A stretch of 6,667 bases of DNA, from contig JBEVIU010000063.1 of assembly GCA_040510575.1 (NCBI GenBank), forward strand, positions 1-6,667, given 5' to 3'. The notes beneath the pieces were generated by a model, which was not told the DNA's origin, did no database searches, and saw nothing but the letters and a program-made list of their open reading frames with translations. The first letter of the stretch is position 1. The number at the start of each line of letters is the position of its first letter. Shown piece by piece: positions 1 to 5,931 of the stretch. The translations under genes were made by a program, and so were the position numbers. The DNA is from DASUMF01 sp040510575 (GTDB lineage Bacteria > Actinomycetota > Acidimicrobiia > IMCC26256 > DASPTH01).

Positions 1-966
1 GGTGAGGGGGGCATGCTCTGGCTGTGCCAGGTCACCTTCGCCGGCGTCGGCGCGCTCACCACCGCACAGCTGGCCACGCTGCACGGCTGGGATCCGCTCC
101 TCGCCATCGTCGCGGGCGGGATCGTGGCCGCCGCGATCGGCACGGTGCTCGGCTTCCTCACCATCCGGCTCGGGAACCTCTACGTCGCGCTGGTCACGCT
201 CACGTTCGGCCTCCTGATGGAGACACTCGTGTTCTCGCTCGACACGTTCCGCCCGAGTGGCGCCGTCATCGCGGTCGCTCGCCCGAGCTTCGCCCTCGGC
301 GACCAGGCGTTCACCTACCTCACCTTGGGGATCTTCGCGGTGCTGGCGATCCTGATCGTGAACCTCCGCCGGTCGACCACCGGCCTCGCGCTGAACGCGG
401 TGCGATGGAGCGAGACGGCTTCGCGCACGATGGGCATCAGCGTGCTGCAGGTGAAGGTGTTGATCTCGGCACTCGCCGCCTTCGTCGCCGGCGTGGGTGG
501 CGGGCTCTACGCGGTGCAGCAGAAGCAGGCGCTGCCCGACCAGTACGCGACACTCATCGGGCTCGGCTGGCTAGCGGTGGTCGTGACCTTCGGCGTGCGC
601 TCCAACATCGCCGCCCTGCTCGCCGCGATCGGGATCACCATCACCCCCCAGCTGTTCGTGACGTACACGACGCCGACGTGGTCGCAGCTCCCGATCTTCC
701 TGTTCGGCGTCGGCGCCATCCTGCTCGCCAAGAACCCCGAAGGCACCGTGCACATGCAGGCGATGCAGTTCCAGGGGCTGCTGCACCGGATCGGCGGCAC
801 GCGCGCCGTACCCGCGACAACCGCGCGCGCCGGACGCCATGACCCGCGCCTCACCGGACCGGACGACTCGGCGCCTGCGGCGGAGGTCGACGGTCCCGTG
901 GGCGAGAGCAGTGGCAAGAACGGCACGGGGAACGTGAACGATCAGGCCGAGGTGACAGGGTCATGA
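1..966 (+). CDS. livM: LivM-type ABC importer permease, 5' end cut off by the window
   Basis: Inner-membrane permease of a branched-chain amino acid-type (HAAT) ABC importer; it forms half of the translocation channel. The frame is open from base 1 to TGA at 964-966, giving 321 residues. The first residues, GEGGMLWLCQVTFAGVGAL, match the LivM segment usually written G-x-GG-x3-L-x4-F-x-G-x-GA, which normally lies after one or more N-terminal membrane helices, so the ATG at 13 is internal and the gene begins upstream. Hydrophobic segments lie near residues 5-26, 32-57, 61-80, 104-121, 149-170, 182-216 and 228-243. Residues about 122-147 (RSTTGLALNAVRWSE, then TMGIS) are the cytoplasmic coupling loop that docks on the ATPases. 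From about residue 262 a hydrophilic Gly/Ala/Asp-rich tail of about 60 residues follows, longer than typical LivM. It overlaps the next gene by ATGA. A LivH-LivM fusion is possible. The liv name is by family; the substrate is unknown. Confidence 0.9.
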   Translation, partial: GEGGMLWLCQVTFAGVGALTTAQLATLHGWDPLLAIVAGGIVAAAIGTVLGFLTIRLGNLYVALVTLTFGLLMETLVFSLDTFRPSGAVIAVARPSFALGDQAFTYLTLGIFAVLAILIVNLRRSTTGLALNAVRWSETASRTMGISVLQVKVLISALAAFVAGVGGGLYAVQQKQALPDQYATLIGLGWLAVVVTFGVRSNIAALLAAIGITITPQLFVTYTTPTWSQLPIFLFGVGAILLAKNPEGTVHMQAMQFQGLLHRIGGTRAVPATTARAGRHDPRLTGPDDSAPAAEVDGPVGESSGKNGTGNVNDQAEVTGS

Positions 967-1796
967 GCGCGCCGGAGCTCGCCCGGGCCGTCGATACGGT
1001 CACCCCCGACCTCGCGCTCGAGGCGCGCGGTGTGACCGTGCGCTTCGGTGGCCTCGTCGCGCTGGCCGACGTGACCGTGGGCGTACCACCGGGAACCATC
1101 GTGGGGCTGGTCGGTCCGAACGGCGCGGGCAAGACGACCCTGTTCGGTGTGATGTCGGGCCTGCTCCGGCCCAACCAGGGCGAGGTGTTCCTCGGGGGCC
1201 GTCGGGTCACGCGCGCCACACCGACGAAACGGGCTCGACTCGGTCTGGCCCGCACCTTCCAGCAGCTCGAGCTGTTCATGGGGCTCACGGTGCGCGAGCA
1301 CCTCGTGCTCGCCTATCGCGTGCGCAACTCCCGGCACCGACTGTGGTCCGATCTCGCGACGTTCGGATCGATCCACCCGGCGTCGGACGCGGAGCAGGAG
1401 CGCGTCGACCGGCTCCTCGCGCTGCTCGGGCTCGAGAGCGTCGCGAACGTCCTGGCGTCGTCGCTCCCACTCGGGACGTCGCGGCGGGTCGAGGTCGGGC
1501 GCGCCCTCGCCAACGGCCCGACGGTGGTGCTGCTCGACGAGCCGTCGTCAGGGCTCGACGCCGCGGAGACCTCGCACCTCGCGGCTGCGCTGCGCACCGT
1601 CGTCGAGGAAGAGCAGGTCGCACTCCTGCTCGTGGAGCACGACGTCGCGATGGTGCTCGGGCTCTCGCAGCGAGTGCACGTGCTCGACTTCGGCCAGAAG
1701 ATCGCCGAGGGCACGCCCGACGAGGTGCGAAACGATCCTGCCGTTCGCGCTGCCTACCTGGGCGACGACGAGGCCGTCGAAGGGACGAACGCGTGA
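963..1796 (+). CDS. livG: LivG-type ABC importer ATPase
   Basis: Cytoplasmic ATPase that pairs with the LivF-type protein to drive the importer. It has 277 residues, near the usual LivG length of about 255 plus a roughly 18-residue N-terminal lead. Visible motifs are Walker A GPNGAGKTT (51-59), the Q-loop in RTFQQLELF (Gln100), Walker B VVLLDEP (188-194, catalytic Glu193), D-loop SGLD (196-199) and the switch histidine His226 in LLVEHD. The signature region reads LPLGTSRRVEVGRAL from 168, where LivG proteins usually have LSYGQQRR or LAYGQQRR; the Ser/Ala is Pro169 and the Gln is Thr172. The rest of that helix is normal, which argues against a sequencing error. The ATG is supported by GAGGTGA at 949-955, seven bases upstream, and overlaps the permease stop as ATGA. 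The stop overlaps the next start as GTGA, so the genes form one coupled operon. Family assignment is firm; the ligand is not. Confidence 0.95.
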   Translation: MSAPELARAVDTVTPDLALEARGVTVRFGGLVALADVTVGVPPGTIVGLVGPNGAGKTTLFGVMSGLLRPNQGEVFLGGRRVTRATPTKRARLGLARTFQQLELFMGLTVREHLVLAYRVRNSRHRLWSDLATFGSIHPASDAEQERVDRLLALLGLESVANVLASSLPLGTSRRVEVGRALANGPTVVLLDEPSSGLDAAETSHLAAALRTVVEEEQVALLLVEHDVAMVLGLSQRVHVLDFGQKIAEGTPDEVRNDPAVRAAYLGDDEAVEGTNA

Positions 1797-2521
1797 CCGA
1801 CACGCTGCTCACCGTCGAGCACCTCGACGTCCGGTACGCGTCGGTGCAGGCGCTGTTCGACGTGACCTTCGACGTCGGCGCCGGATCGGTGGTCGCGGTA
1901 CTCGGCGCGAACGGCGCCGGGAAGAGCACGCTCGCCCGCGCGGTGTCGGGGCTGGTGCGCCCGGCGGCCGGCACGGTGCGCTTCGGCGACGACGACATCA
2001 CGAAGTGGGCGCCCTACCGGATCCGTCAGGCCGGACTGGTGCACATTCCCGAGGGCAGGGGGATCTTCCCGGGCCTCACCGTCCACGAGAACCTGCGCAT
2101 GGCCGTCCGCAAGGTGGGGACACCCGAGGAGCGCAAGGACGCGCTCGCCCACGCGTACGAGCTGTTCCCGGCGCTCACCAGCCGACGGACCCAGCGGGCC
2201 GGATCACTCTCCGGTGGCGAGCAGCAGATGCTCGCGCTCGCCCGCGCGTTGGCGATGCCGCCGCGTCTGATCGTCGCCGACGAGATGTCGCTCGGCCTGG
2301 CCCCGCTCGTCGTCGACTTCGTGTTCGAGAGCATTCACCAAGCGGCGCAGCGCGGGGTCACGATCGTGATCATCGAACAGTTCATCCACCGGGCCCTGGG
2401 CCTCGCCGACACGGCGGTGATCCTCCGCCAGGGCTCCGTCGCGTGGTCGGGCCAGGCGACCGACGCGCGGCAAGAGGTGCTCGACCGCTATCTCGGCGAA
2501 TCCGCGGACGCGATGGCCTGA
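1793..2521 (+). CDS. livF: LivF-type ABC importer ATPase
   Basis: Second ATPase of the HAAT importer, 242 residues, the normal LivF size of about 235-240. Motifs are Walker A GANGAGKST (38-46), the LivF-style PEGRGIF segment with Glu87 at the Q-loop position, a canonical signature LSGGEQQ (139-145), Walker B LIVADEM (159-165, catalytic Glu164) followed by SLGLAP, and Gln196 in VIIEQ where most ABC ATPases have the switch His. The Gln is normal for LivF; Met165 replaces the more common Pro after DE. The frame is open far upstream, but GTG at 1793 is chosen because it gives the typical N-terminus (TDTLLTVEHLDVRY), overlaps the livG stop as GTGA, and has GAAGGGA at 1779-1785 seven bases before it. 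The binding-protein gene follows after 69 bp. The LivF identity is clear from PEGR, EQ and SLGLAP. Confidence 0.95.
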   Translation: MTDTLLTVEHLDVRYASVQALFDVTFDVGAGSVVAVLGANGAGKSTLARAVSGLVRPAAGTVRFGDDDITKWAPYRIRQAGLVHIPEGRGIFPGLTVHENLRMAVRKVGTPEERKDALAHAYELFPALTSRRTQRAGSLSGGEQQMLALARALAMPPRLIVADEMSLGLAPLVVDFVFESIHQAAQRGVTIVIIEQFIHRALGLADTAVILRQGSVAWSGQATDARQEVLDRYLGESADAMA

Positions 2522-2590
2522 CCGCGTCGGCGACCAACGACGACCTACAAAGAAGACAGCGACACCAATCAGCGACCCAGGGGGGTACCA
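2522..2590 (+). promoter_or_regulatory. Gap with strong ribosome binding site for the substrate-binding protein
   Basis: The 69-bp gap between livF and the binding-protein gene ends with AGGGGGG at 2579-2585, five bases before the GTG at 2591. GGGGG can pair with the CCUCC anti-SD through one G-U wobble. This site decides the GTG start. I see no hairpin or T-run that would end transcription after livF, so the binding protein is probably co-transcribed. Its separate, stronger ribosome site fits the usual need for excess binding protein over transporter. No convincing -35/-10 pair was found, though a weak internal promoter cannot be excluded. Confidence 0.6.
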
Positions 2591-3886
2591 GTGCGACAAC
2601 GACGAACGTTCGGAAGACTGGTGGCGGCAGCCACCGTGACGGCACTGGGGGTGGTCGGCCTCGCGAGCGCGGGGACTGCCGCCACCAGCGGCGGCGACAG
2701 TACCGGCGTGACCGACAAGGAGATCAAGCTCGGCTTCATCTCGCCCGCGACCGGTATCGCCGGTTCGACGTTCCAGAACGCCGAAGACGGCTTCAAGGCG
2801 TGCATCGGCAAGACGAACGCCGACGGTGGCGTGAACGGCCGCAAGCTCACCTACGAGTTCTACGACGACGGCGCGGTCACGAACCTCCAGGGCGTCCAGG
2901 ACCTCGTGCAGAACCGCGGCGTGTTCGCGGTCGTGAACGACTCGCCGTTCGCGTACCAGGGCTACAAGTTCCTGCTCGACAACGACGTCCCCATGGTGGG
3001 CGGCGGCTTCGACGGGGGCGAGTACGGCGAACCCGGCAACGAGGACCTCATCTCGCTGTCCGGGAACGCAGCGCCGGTCTACGGCGTCAGCTACACGGGT
3101 CTCCTGGACGTGTTGCATGACAAGCTCAAGGTGAAGAGCATCGCTGCTTTGGCGTACAAGATCTCCGCGTCGTCGACTGCATCCGCGCAGAACCTGATGA
3201 AGTACGCGGCGCCGGAAGCGGGCGTGAAAGCGGGATATCTCAACACCACGCTCGACTTCGGCACGACCGACGTCGGACCCCAGGTGTTGGCGATGAAGGA
3301 AGCCGGCGTCGACGCGGTGTACCTGCCGATGGTGGCGTCGAGCAACTTCGCGGTGCTCCAGAGCGCGGCGCAGAACAACTTGAAGTTCAAGGCCGCGGTG
3401 CTCTTGACCGGGTACGGCCAGGACCTCCTCGACCAGCCCGTCGCCGCGACGCTCGGCCCCGAGGTGCTCCTCGTCACTGGCTCCAAGCCCGTCGAGCTCA
3501 AGGACAAGGCCACGAAGCAGTTCCAGGCCGACCTCGCGAAGTACGGCGACCTGCCCAAGGACAAGGTGCCGGACTTCGGCCACTACACCGGCTACCGGAT
3601 CTGCAAGCTGACGGTCGCCGGGCTCGAGGCCGCGGGCAAGGACCTCACGCGCCGGGGCTTCATCGACGCGACGAAGGCCATGGGCACCTGGAACGACGGC
3701 CTCTCGTGTCAGCCCATCGACGTGAGCGCGGAGAACTTCGGGAAGCCACCGGCAACGAGCTGCGGCTGGTACGTGCAGGTCAAGGACGGCAAGTACGTGG
3801 TGTTCAACGATGGCAAGCCCGTGAAGGGCAAGCTGATCCAGGCCACCACGAAGGCGACGACGACCACGGCGCCGCCCGCGTCGTAG
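2591..3886 (+). CDS. Secreted ABC substrate-binding protein, Liv/HAAT family (PBP type I)
   Basis: Extracytoplasmic solute receptor expected to deliver ligand to the upstream permease/ATPase set; 431 residues, within the family range. A signal peptide is visible: basic RQRRTFGR (2-9), hydrophobic LVAAATVTALGVVGLA (10-25), and small residues ASAGTAA (25-31) suiting signal peptidase I. There is no lipobox cysteine, although Gram-positive binding proteins are usually lipoproteins, and RRTFGR resembles a twin-arginine motif. The mature protein opens with GVTDKEIKLGFISPATG (from residue 39), the first strand and loop of the type I fold, followed by ADGGVNGRKLTYEFYDDG, a classic Peripla_BP_6 motif. 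Four cysteines (71, 338, 373, 391) could form disulfides; 373 and 391 are close enough to pair. The C-terminus is Thr/Ala-rich (TTKATTTTAPPAS). The GTG start is set by AGGGGGG five bases upstream. Ligand unknown: branched-chain amino acids, amides or small organic acids are all possible. Confidence 0.92.
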   Translation: MRQRRTFGRLVAAATVTALGVVGLASAGTAATSGGDSTGVTDKEIKLGFISPATGIAGSTFQNAEDGFKACIGKTNADGGVNGRKLTYEFYDDGAVTNLQGVQDLVQNRGVFAVVNDSPFAYQGYKFLLDNDVPMVGGGFDGGEYGEPGNEDLISLSGNAAPVYGVSYTGLLDVLHDKLKVKSIAALAYKISASSTASAQNLMKYAAPEAGVKAGYLNTTLDFGTTDVGPQVLAMKEAGVDAVYLPMVASSNFAVLQSAAQNNLKFKAAVLLTGYGQDLLDQPVAATLGPEVLLVTGSKPVELKDKATKQFQADLAKYGDLPKDKVPDFGHYTGYRICKLTVAGLEAAGKDLTRRGFIDATKAMGTWNDGLSCQPIDVSAENFGKPPATSCGWYVQVKDGKYVVFNDGKPVKGKLIQATTKATTTTAPPAS

Positions 3887-3908
3887 CACGACGAGCACAC
3901 GACGAGCA
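3887..3908 (+). repeat. Two perfect tandem copies of an 11-bp unit just after the stop codon
   Basis: CACGACGAGCA occurs at 3887-3897 and again at 3898-3908, followed by a partial copy (CGACGAA). The repeat starts immediately after the TAG at 3884-3886 and continues the ACG-rich low-complexity sequence that encodes the Thr-rich end of the binding protein. It looks like slippage-prone sequence rather than a protein-binding array; two copies are too few to suggest a function. Confidence 0.75.
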
Positions 3909-3919
3909 CGACGAAGGGA

Positions 3920-3947
3920 GGGCCCGCTCACCCCGGGGGGCGGGCCC
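3920..3947. terminator. GC-rich hairpin between convergent genes, probable bidirectional terminator
   Basis: GGGCCCGC (3920-3927) and GCGGGCCC (3940-3947) form a perfect 8-bp stem around a 12-base loop that itself holds CCCC next to GGGGG, so alternative pairings exist. It lies 33 bases after the binding-protein stop and about 100 bases beyond the stop of the facing acyl-CoA dehydrogenase gene, where both transcripts should end. There is no T-run on either side, so it is not a textbook intrinsic terminator; in GC-rich actinobacteria hairpins without a U-tract are common at such places. The rest of 3948-4048 shows only a weak ACGG/CCGT inverted repeat at 4021-4032 and no gene. Confidence 0.55.
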
Positions 3948-4048
3948 CTGTCGAAGCCGGTGGGGTACGGGACCTCGCCGCGGTACGCCACGTCGAACGG
4001 CTGGCGCGGGAGTCGGTGTGACGGATGTCCGTTTGACCGCCGCCGGCG

Positions 4049-5428
4049 TCAGACGTTCGCGGTGGCGTCGAGGTACTCCTCGAAGCGTCGCACCGCGTCG
4101 TCGTTGGCCGGGCCGTGCTGCACGAGGGCATCGAGGTCGTCGTGCTGGTCGCGCAGTCGGCGGTCGACGATCGCATCGAACGCGCGACGTCCCTCCAGGA
4201 GCTTGCGAGGACGGAACTCGCTCGGCCAGTTGTCGGGTGCCGGTCGATGCTGCTTCAACACCTGGCGCGCAATGGTCACCTTGTGCACCTCGGTCGGACC
4301 GTCGACCGTGGCCATCATCTCGCCGTTCGCACCCAACGCCATGAGGTTCGACACCCCGAGCGCGCCGTGCAGGTGCGTCGCGCGCGAGCCGATGTTCGAG
4401 AGGATGCCGGCCGCGCGCACCTTGCAGGCTGCGATGTACTGGCGCGCCTGGCGGGCGTCGGTCTGGTCGATCATCCATGCGGTGTACAGCACGAGGAGCC
4501 GGAACTCCTGGAGCTCGATCCACGACTCGGCGATCTGATCCTGCACCATCTGCTTGTCGGCGAGGAGCGTGCCCTTGGTGGTGCGGCTCAGCGCGCGCTC
4601 GCACATCATGTCGAAGTAGCGCTGGCACCCGGCGACGGTGCGCATCGCGTGGTGGATGCGCCCGCCGCCGAGGCGACGTTGCGCGACCTCGAAGGCCTTC
4701 CCTTCCCCGCCGAGGAGGTTCTCGGCCGGGACGCGCACGTTCTCGTACCGCACGTGTGCGTGAATGCCGTGCCCGAACGGCTCGCCGATGTGGCCGATGT
4801 CCTGGAGCACGCGGATCCCGGGCGCGTCGGACGGGACGAGGAACATCGACATCCCCTGGTACGGATGCACGTCGGGGTTCGTGACGACCATCACGATGAT
4901 GAACGACGCGGTCCGCAGGTTCGACGAGAAGAACTTGTCGCCATTGATCACCCACTCGTCGCCATCGCGCTCGGCGCGGCACTTGAACTGGGTCGGATCG
5001 GCGCCGCCGTGCGGCTCGGTCATGGAGTACGACGAGAACACCTCGCCGTCGAGCAACGGCTGGAGCCACTTCGCCTTCTGCTCGGGCGTGCCGTACGCGG
5101 CGATGATCTCGGCGTTGCCGGTGTCGGGCGCCGCGCAACCGAACACGATCGGCGCCCACGCCGAGCGGCCGAGCAGCTCGTTCATCAACGCGAGCTTCAG
5201 CTGCCCGTAGCCCTGGCCACCGAGCTCGGGCTCGAGGTGACAGGCCCAGAGCTCCTGGTCACGCACCTCCTGCTTCAGCCGGTCGATCAGCGTGCGCAGC
5301 GAGCCTTCCGGCTGCTGGAACACGTTCACGTCGAGCACGAGGTCGAGCGGCTCGATCTCGTCGCGGATGAACGCGTCCATCCAATCGAGCTTCGCCTGGA
5401 ATTCCGGTTCCGTGCTGAAGTCCCACAC
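4049..5428 (-). CDS. Acyl-CoA dehydrogenase, ACAD10/11-like, with C-terminal extension
   Basis: FAD-dependent cytoplasmic enzyme expected to oxidise an acyl-CoA to the 2-enoyl-CoA, passing electrons to ETF. It has 459 residues versus about 400 for most relatives. An all-helical N-terminal domain (about 1-130) ends in WLQPLLDGEVFSSYSMTEP; SMTEPHGGADPTQF (135-148) is the flavin/substrate strand motif, and WVINGDKFFSSN (159-170) and GMSMFLVP (192-199) follow in the beta domain. The C-terminal helical domain has THLHGALGVSN (351-361) and DGPTEVHK (376-383). In this family DGPxEVH replaces the YEGT motif holding the catalytic Glu of medium-chain dehydrogenases, so Asp376 sits at that place. Residues about 394-459 form an extra charged, helix-prone tail. 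The frame stays open upstream to an ATG at 5668, but GTG 5428 is preferred: it has AGGGGGGA (5442-5435) six bases before it, and the upstream translation is Arg/Pro-rich and overlaps the Rieske gene. Substrate unknown. Confidence 0.9.
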   Translation of the reverse strand: MWDFSTEPEFQAKLDWMDAFIRDEIEPLDLVLDVNVFQQPEGSLRTLIDRLKQEVRDQELWACHLEPELGGQGYGQLKLALMNELLGRSAWAPIVFGCAAPDTGNAEIIAAYGTPEQKAKWLQPLLDGEVFSSYSMTEPHGGADPTQFKCRAERDGDEWVINGDKFFSSNLRTASFIIVMVVTNPDVHPYQGMSMFLVPSDAPGIRVLQDIGHIGEPFGHGIHAHVRYENVRVPAENLLGGEGKAFEVAQRRLGGGRIHHAMRTVAGCQRYFDMMCERALSRTTKGTLLADKQMVQDQIAESWIELQEFRLLVLYTAWMIDQTDARQARQYIAACKVRAAGILSNIGSRATHLHGALGVSNLMALGANGEMMATVDGPTEVHKVTIARQVLKQHRPAPDNWPSEFRPRKLLEGRRAFDAIVDRRLRDQHDDLDALVQHGPANDDAVRRFEEYLDATANV

Positions 5429-5434
5429 GGTGAC

Positions 5435-5442
5435 TCCCCCCT
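5435..5442 (-). promoter_or_regulatory. Strong ribosome binding site deciding the GTG start of the minus-strand dehydrogenase
   Basis: Read on the minus strand, AGGGGGGA lies six bases before the GTG whose first base is 5428. It is nearly the same sequence as the site before the binding-protein gene (AGGGGGG, 2579-2585), suggesting that this genome uses a G-run as Shine-Dalgarno. It is the main reason to reject the longer open frame reaching 5668. Confidence 0.7.
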
Positions 5443-5532
5443 GGTTCGCCTGACCTGGTCGCGCGTGCCAGGGATCCTCGCGGAGCCACGCGACCGGCGC
5501 AAAAGGCGGGCGCGAGATGCCAAGATGGCGGC
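5443..5532. promoter_or_regulatory. Divergent promoter region between dehydrogenase and Rieske ferredoxin genes
   Basis: The two genes start back to back with 104 bp between start codons, so both promoters should lie here. On the minus strand a possible pair is TTGCGC (5502-5497) and GAGGAT (5479-5474) with a 17-base spacer; both are weak matches. On the plus strand CAAGAT (5521-5526) ends six bases before the ATG at 5533 and there is no Shine-Dalgarno, so a leaderless start is possible. CCTGG (5454-5458) and CCAGG (5468-5472) form a small inverted repeat between the minus-strand -10 candidate and its ribosome site, where a repressor could bind. All of these are inferences from pattern only. 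Confidence 0.35.
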
Positions 5533-5853
5533 ATGCCCGAGTTCCGCGACGCCATCCCCGACGATTGGATCGCGCCGGGCGAGACGACTGCAGTCGACGT
5601 CGCGGGGATGCCGGTGGCGATCGCCAACGTCGAGGGCGAGTTCTTCGCGTTCGGGAACTTCTGCCCACACCAGGCCACGCCGCTCGGGGGCCAACCGCTC
5701 ACGAAGCGGTGCATCATCGCGTGCCCCGAGCACCACTCCATGTACGACGTCCGCACCGGCGCATGCGTCCTGCCGTCGGACGACGGTTACACCGGCATGC
5801 TCACGATGTACACGACCCGCGTCGTCGACTCGGTGGTGCAGGTCGAGCTCTGA
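5533..5853 (+). CDS. Rieske-type [2Fe-2S] ferredoxin
   Basis: Small soluble electron carrier of 106 residues, the size of the ferredoxins that serve ring-hydroxylating dioxygenases (BphF type, about 105-110). The cluster motif is complete: Cys44-Pro-His46, 17 residues, then Cys64-Pro-Glu-His67, giving two Cys and two His ligands. DVRTGACVLP (72-81) after the second box is the normal continuation. Unusual points are His68 where CPxHG normally has Gly, and two further cysteines (60, 78) near the cluster. There is no signal peptide or membrane segment, so it is cytoplasmic and not the bc1-complex Rieske protein. The ATG at 5533 gives the typical short N-terminus; no Shine-Dalgarno is seen. No oxygenase or reductase is in the window, so its partner is unknown. 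Being 78 bp before an acyl-CoA dehydrogenase in the same direction suggests, but does not prove, co-transcription. Confidence 0.92.
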   Translation: MPEFRDAIPDDWIAPGETTAVDVAGMPVAIANVEGEFFAFGNFCPHQATPLGGQPLTKRCIIACPEHHSMYDVRTGACVLPSDDGYTGMLTMYTTRVVDSVVQVEL

Positions 5854-5931
5854 CGCTTGACGCTCCCGCCGCGACGTGCTGCTCGGATTGCGAACGTGCA
5901 TCGGGACACGTCGGACCGGTACGTTCGGCCC
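5854..5931 (+). promoter_or_regulatory. Intergenic region with a candidate leaderless promoter and inverted repeat
   Basis: This 78-bp gap separates the ferredoxin stop from the next ATG (5932). TACGTT at 5920-5925 fits the actinobacterial -10 form TAnnnT and ends six bases before the ATG, so transcription would start at or beside the A of the start codon; no Shine-Dalgarno is present, as expected for a leaderless message. No good -35 is seen. CGACGTG (5872-5878) and CACGTCG (5907-5913) form an inverted repeat 28 bases apart, and a third ACGTG lies at 5894-5898. These could be a regulator site overlapping the promoter, or chance in GC-rich DNA. Confidence 0.35.

Noticed and set aside
13..966. 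ATG at 13 as the real start of the permease
   Set aside because: The conserved LivM motif already includes residues encoded from base 1, and the family has membrane helices before it; the gene is truncated by the window.
2204..3991. 595-codon open frame on the minus strand opposite livF and the binding-protein gene
   Set aside because: It is antisense to two firmly identified genes, its translation is Arg/Val/Leu/His-rich with no recognisable motif, and long antisense frames are expected in GC-rich DNA.
4021..4048. ACGGATGTCCGT inverted repeat and CGCCGGCG palindrome near the dehydrogenase stop as a terminator
   Set aside because: The first allows only a 4-bp stem with a 4-base loop and the second is an 8-bp palindrome without loop or T-run; the hairpin at 3920-3947 is far stronger.
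5429..5668. N-terminal extension of the minus-strand dehydrogenase to ATG 5668
   Set aside because: The added residues are Arg/Pro/Ser-rich and unlike any dehydrogenase N-terminus, overlap the Rieske coding sequence, and skip a strong ribosome site placed before GTG 5428.
4115..5860. 581-codon plus-strand open frame opposite the minus-strand dehydrogenase, running through the ferredoxin gene
   Set aside because: It is antisense to a clear acyl-CoA dehydrogenase and in a different frame from the Rieske protein; the sequence is low-information and Arg/His/Val-rich.
5896..5931. GTG 5896 as start of the right-hand dehydrogenase
   Set aside because: In frame and possible, but it has no Shine-Dalgarno, adds 12 non-conserved residues, and places the TACGTT box inside the coding region; kept only as an alternative.
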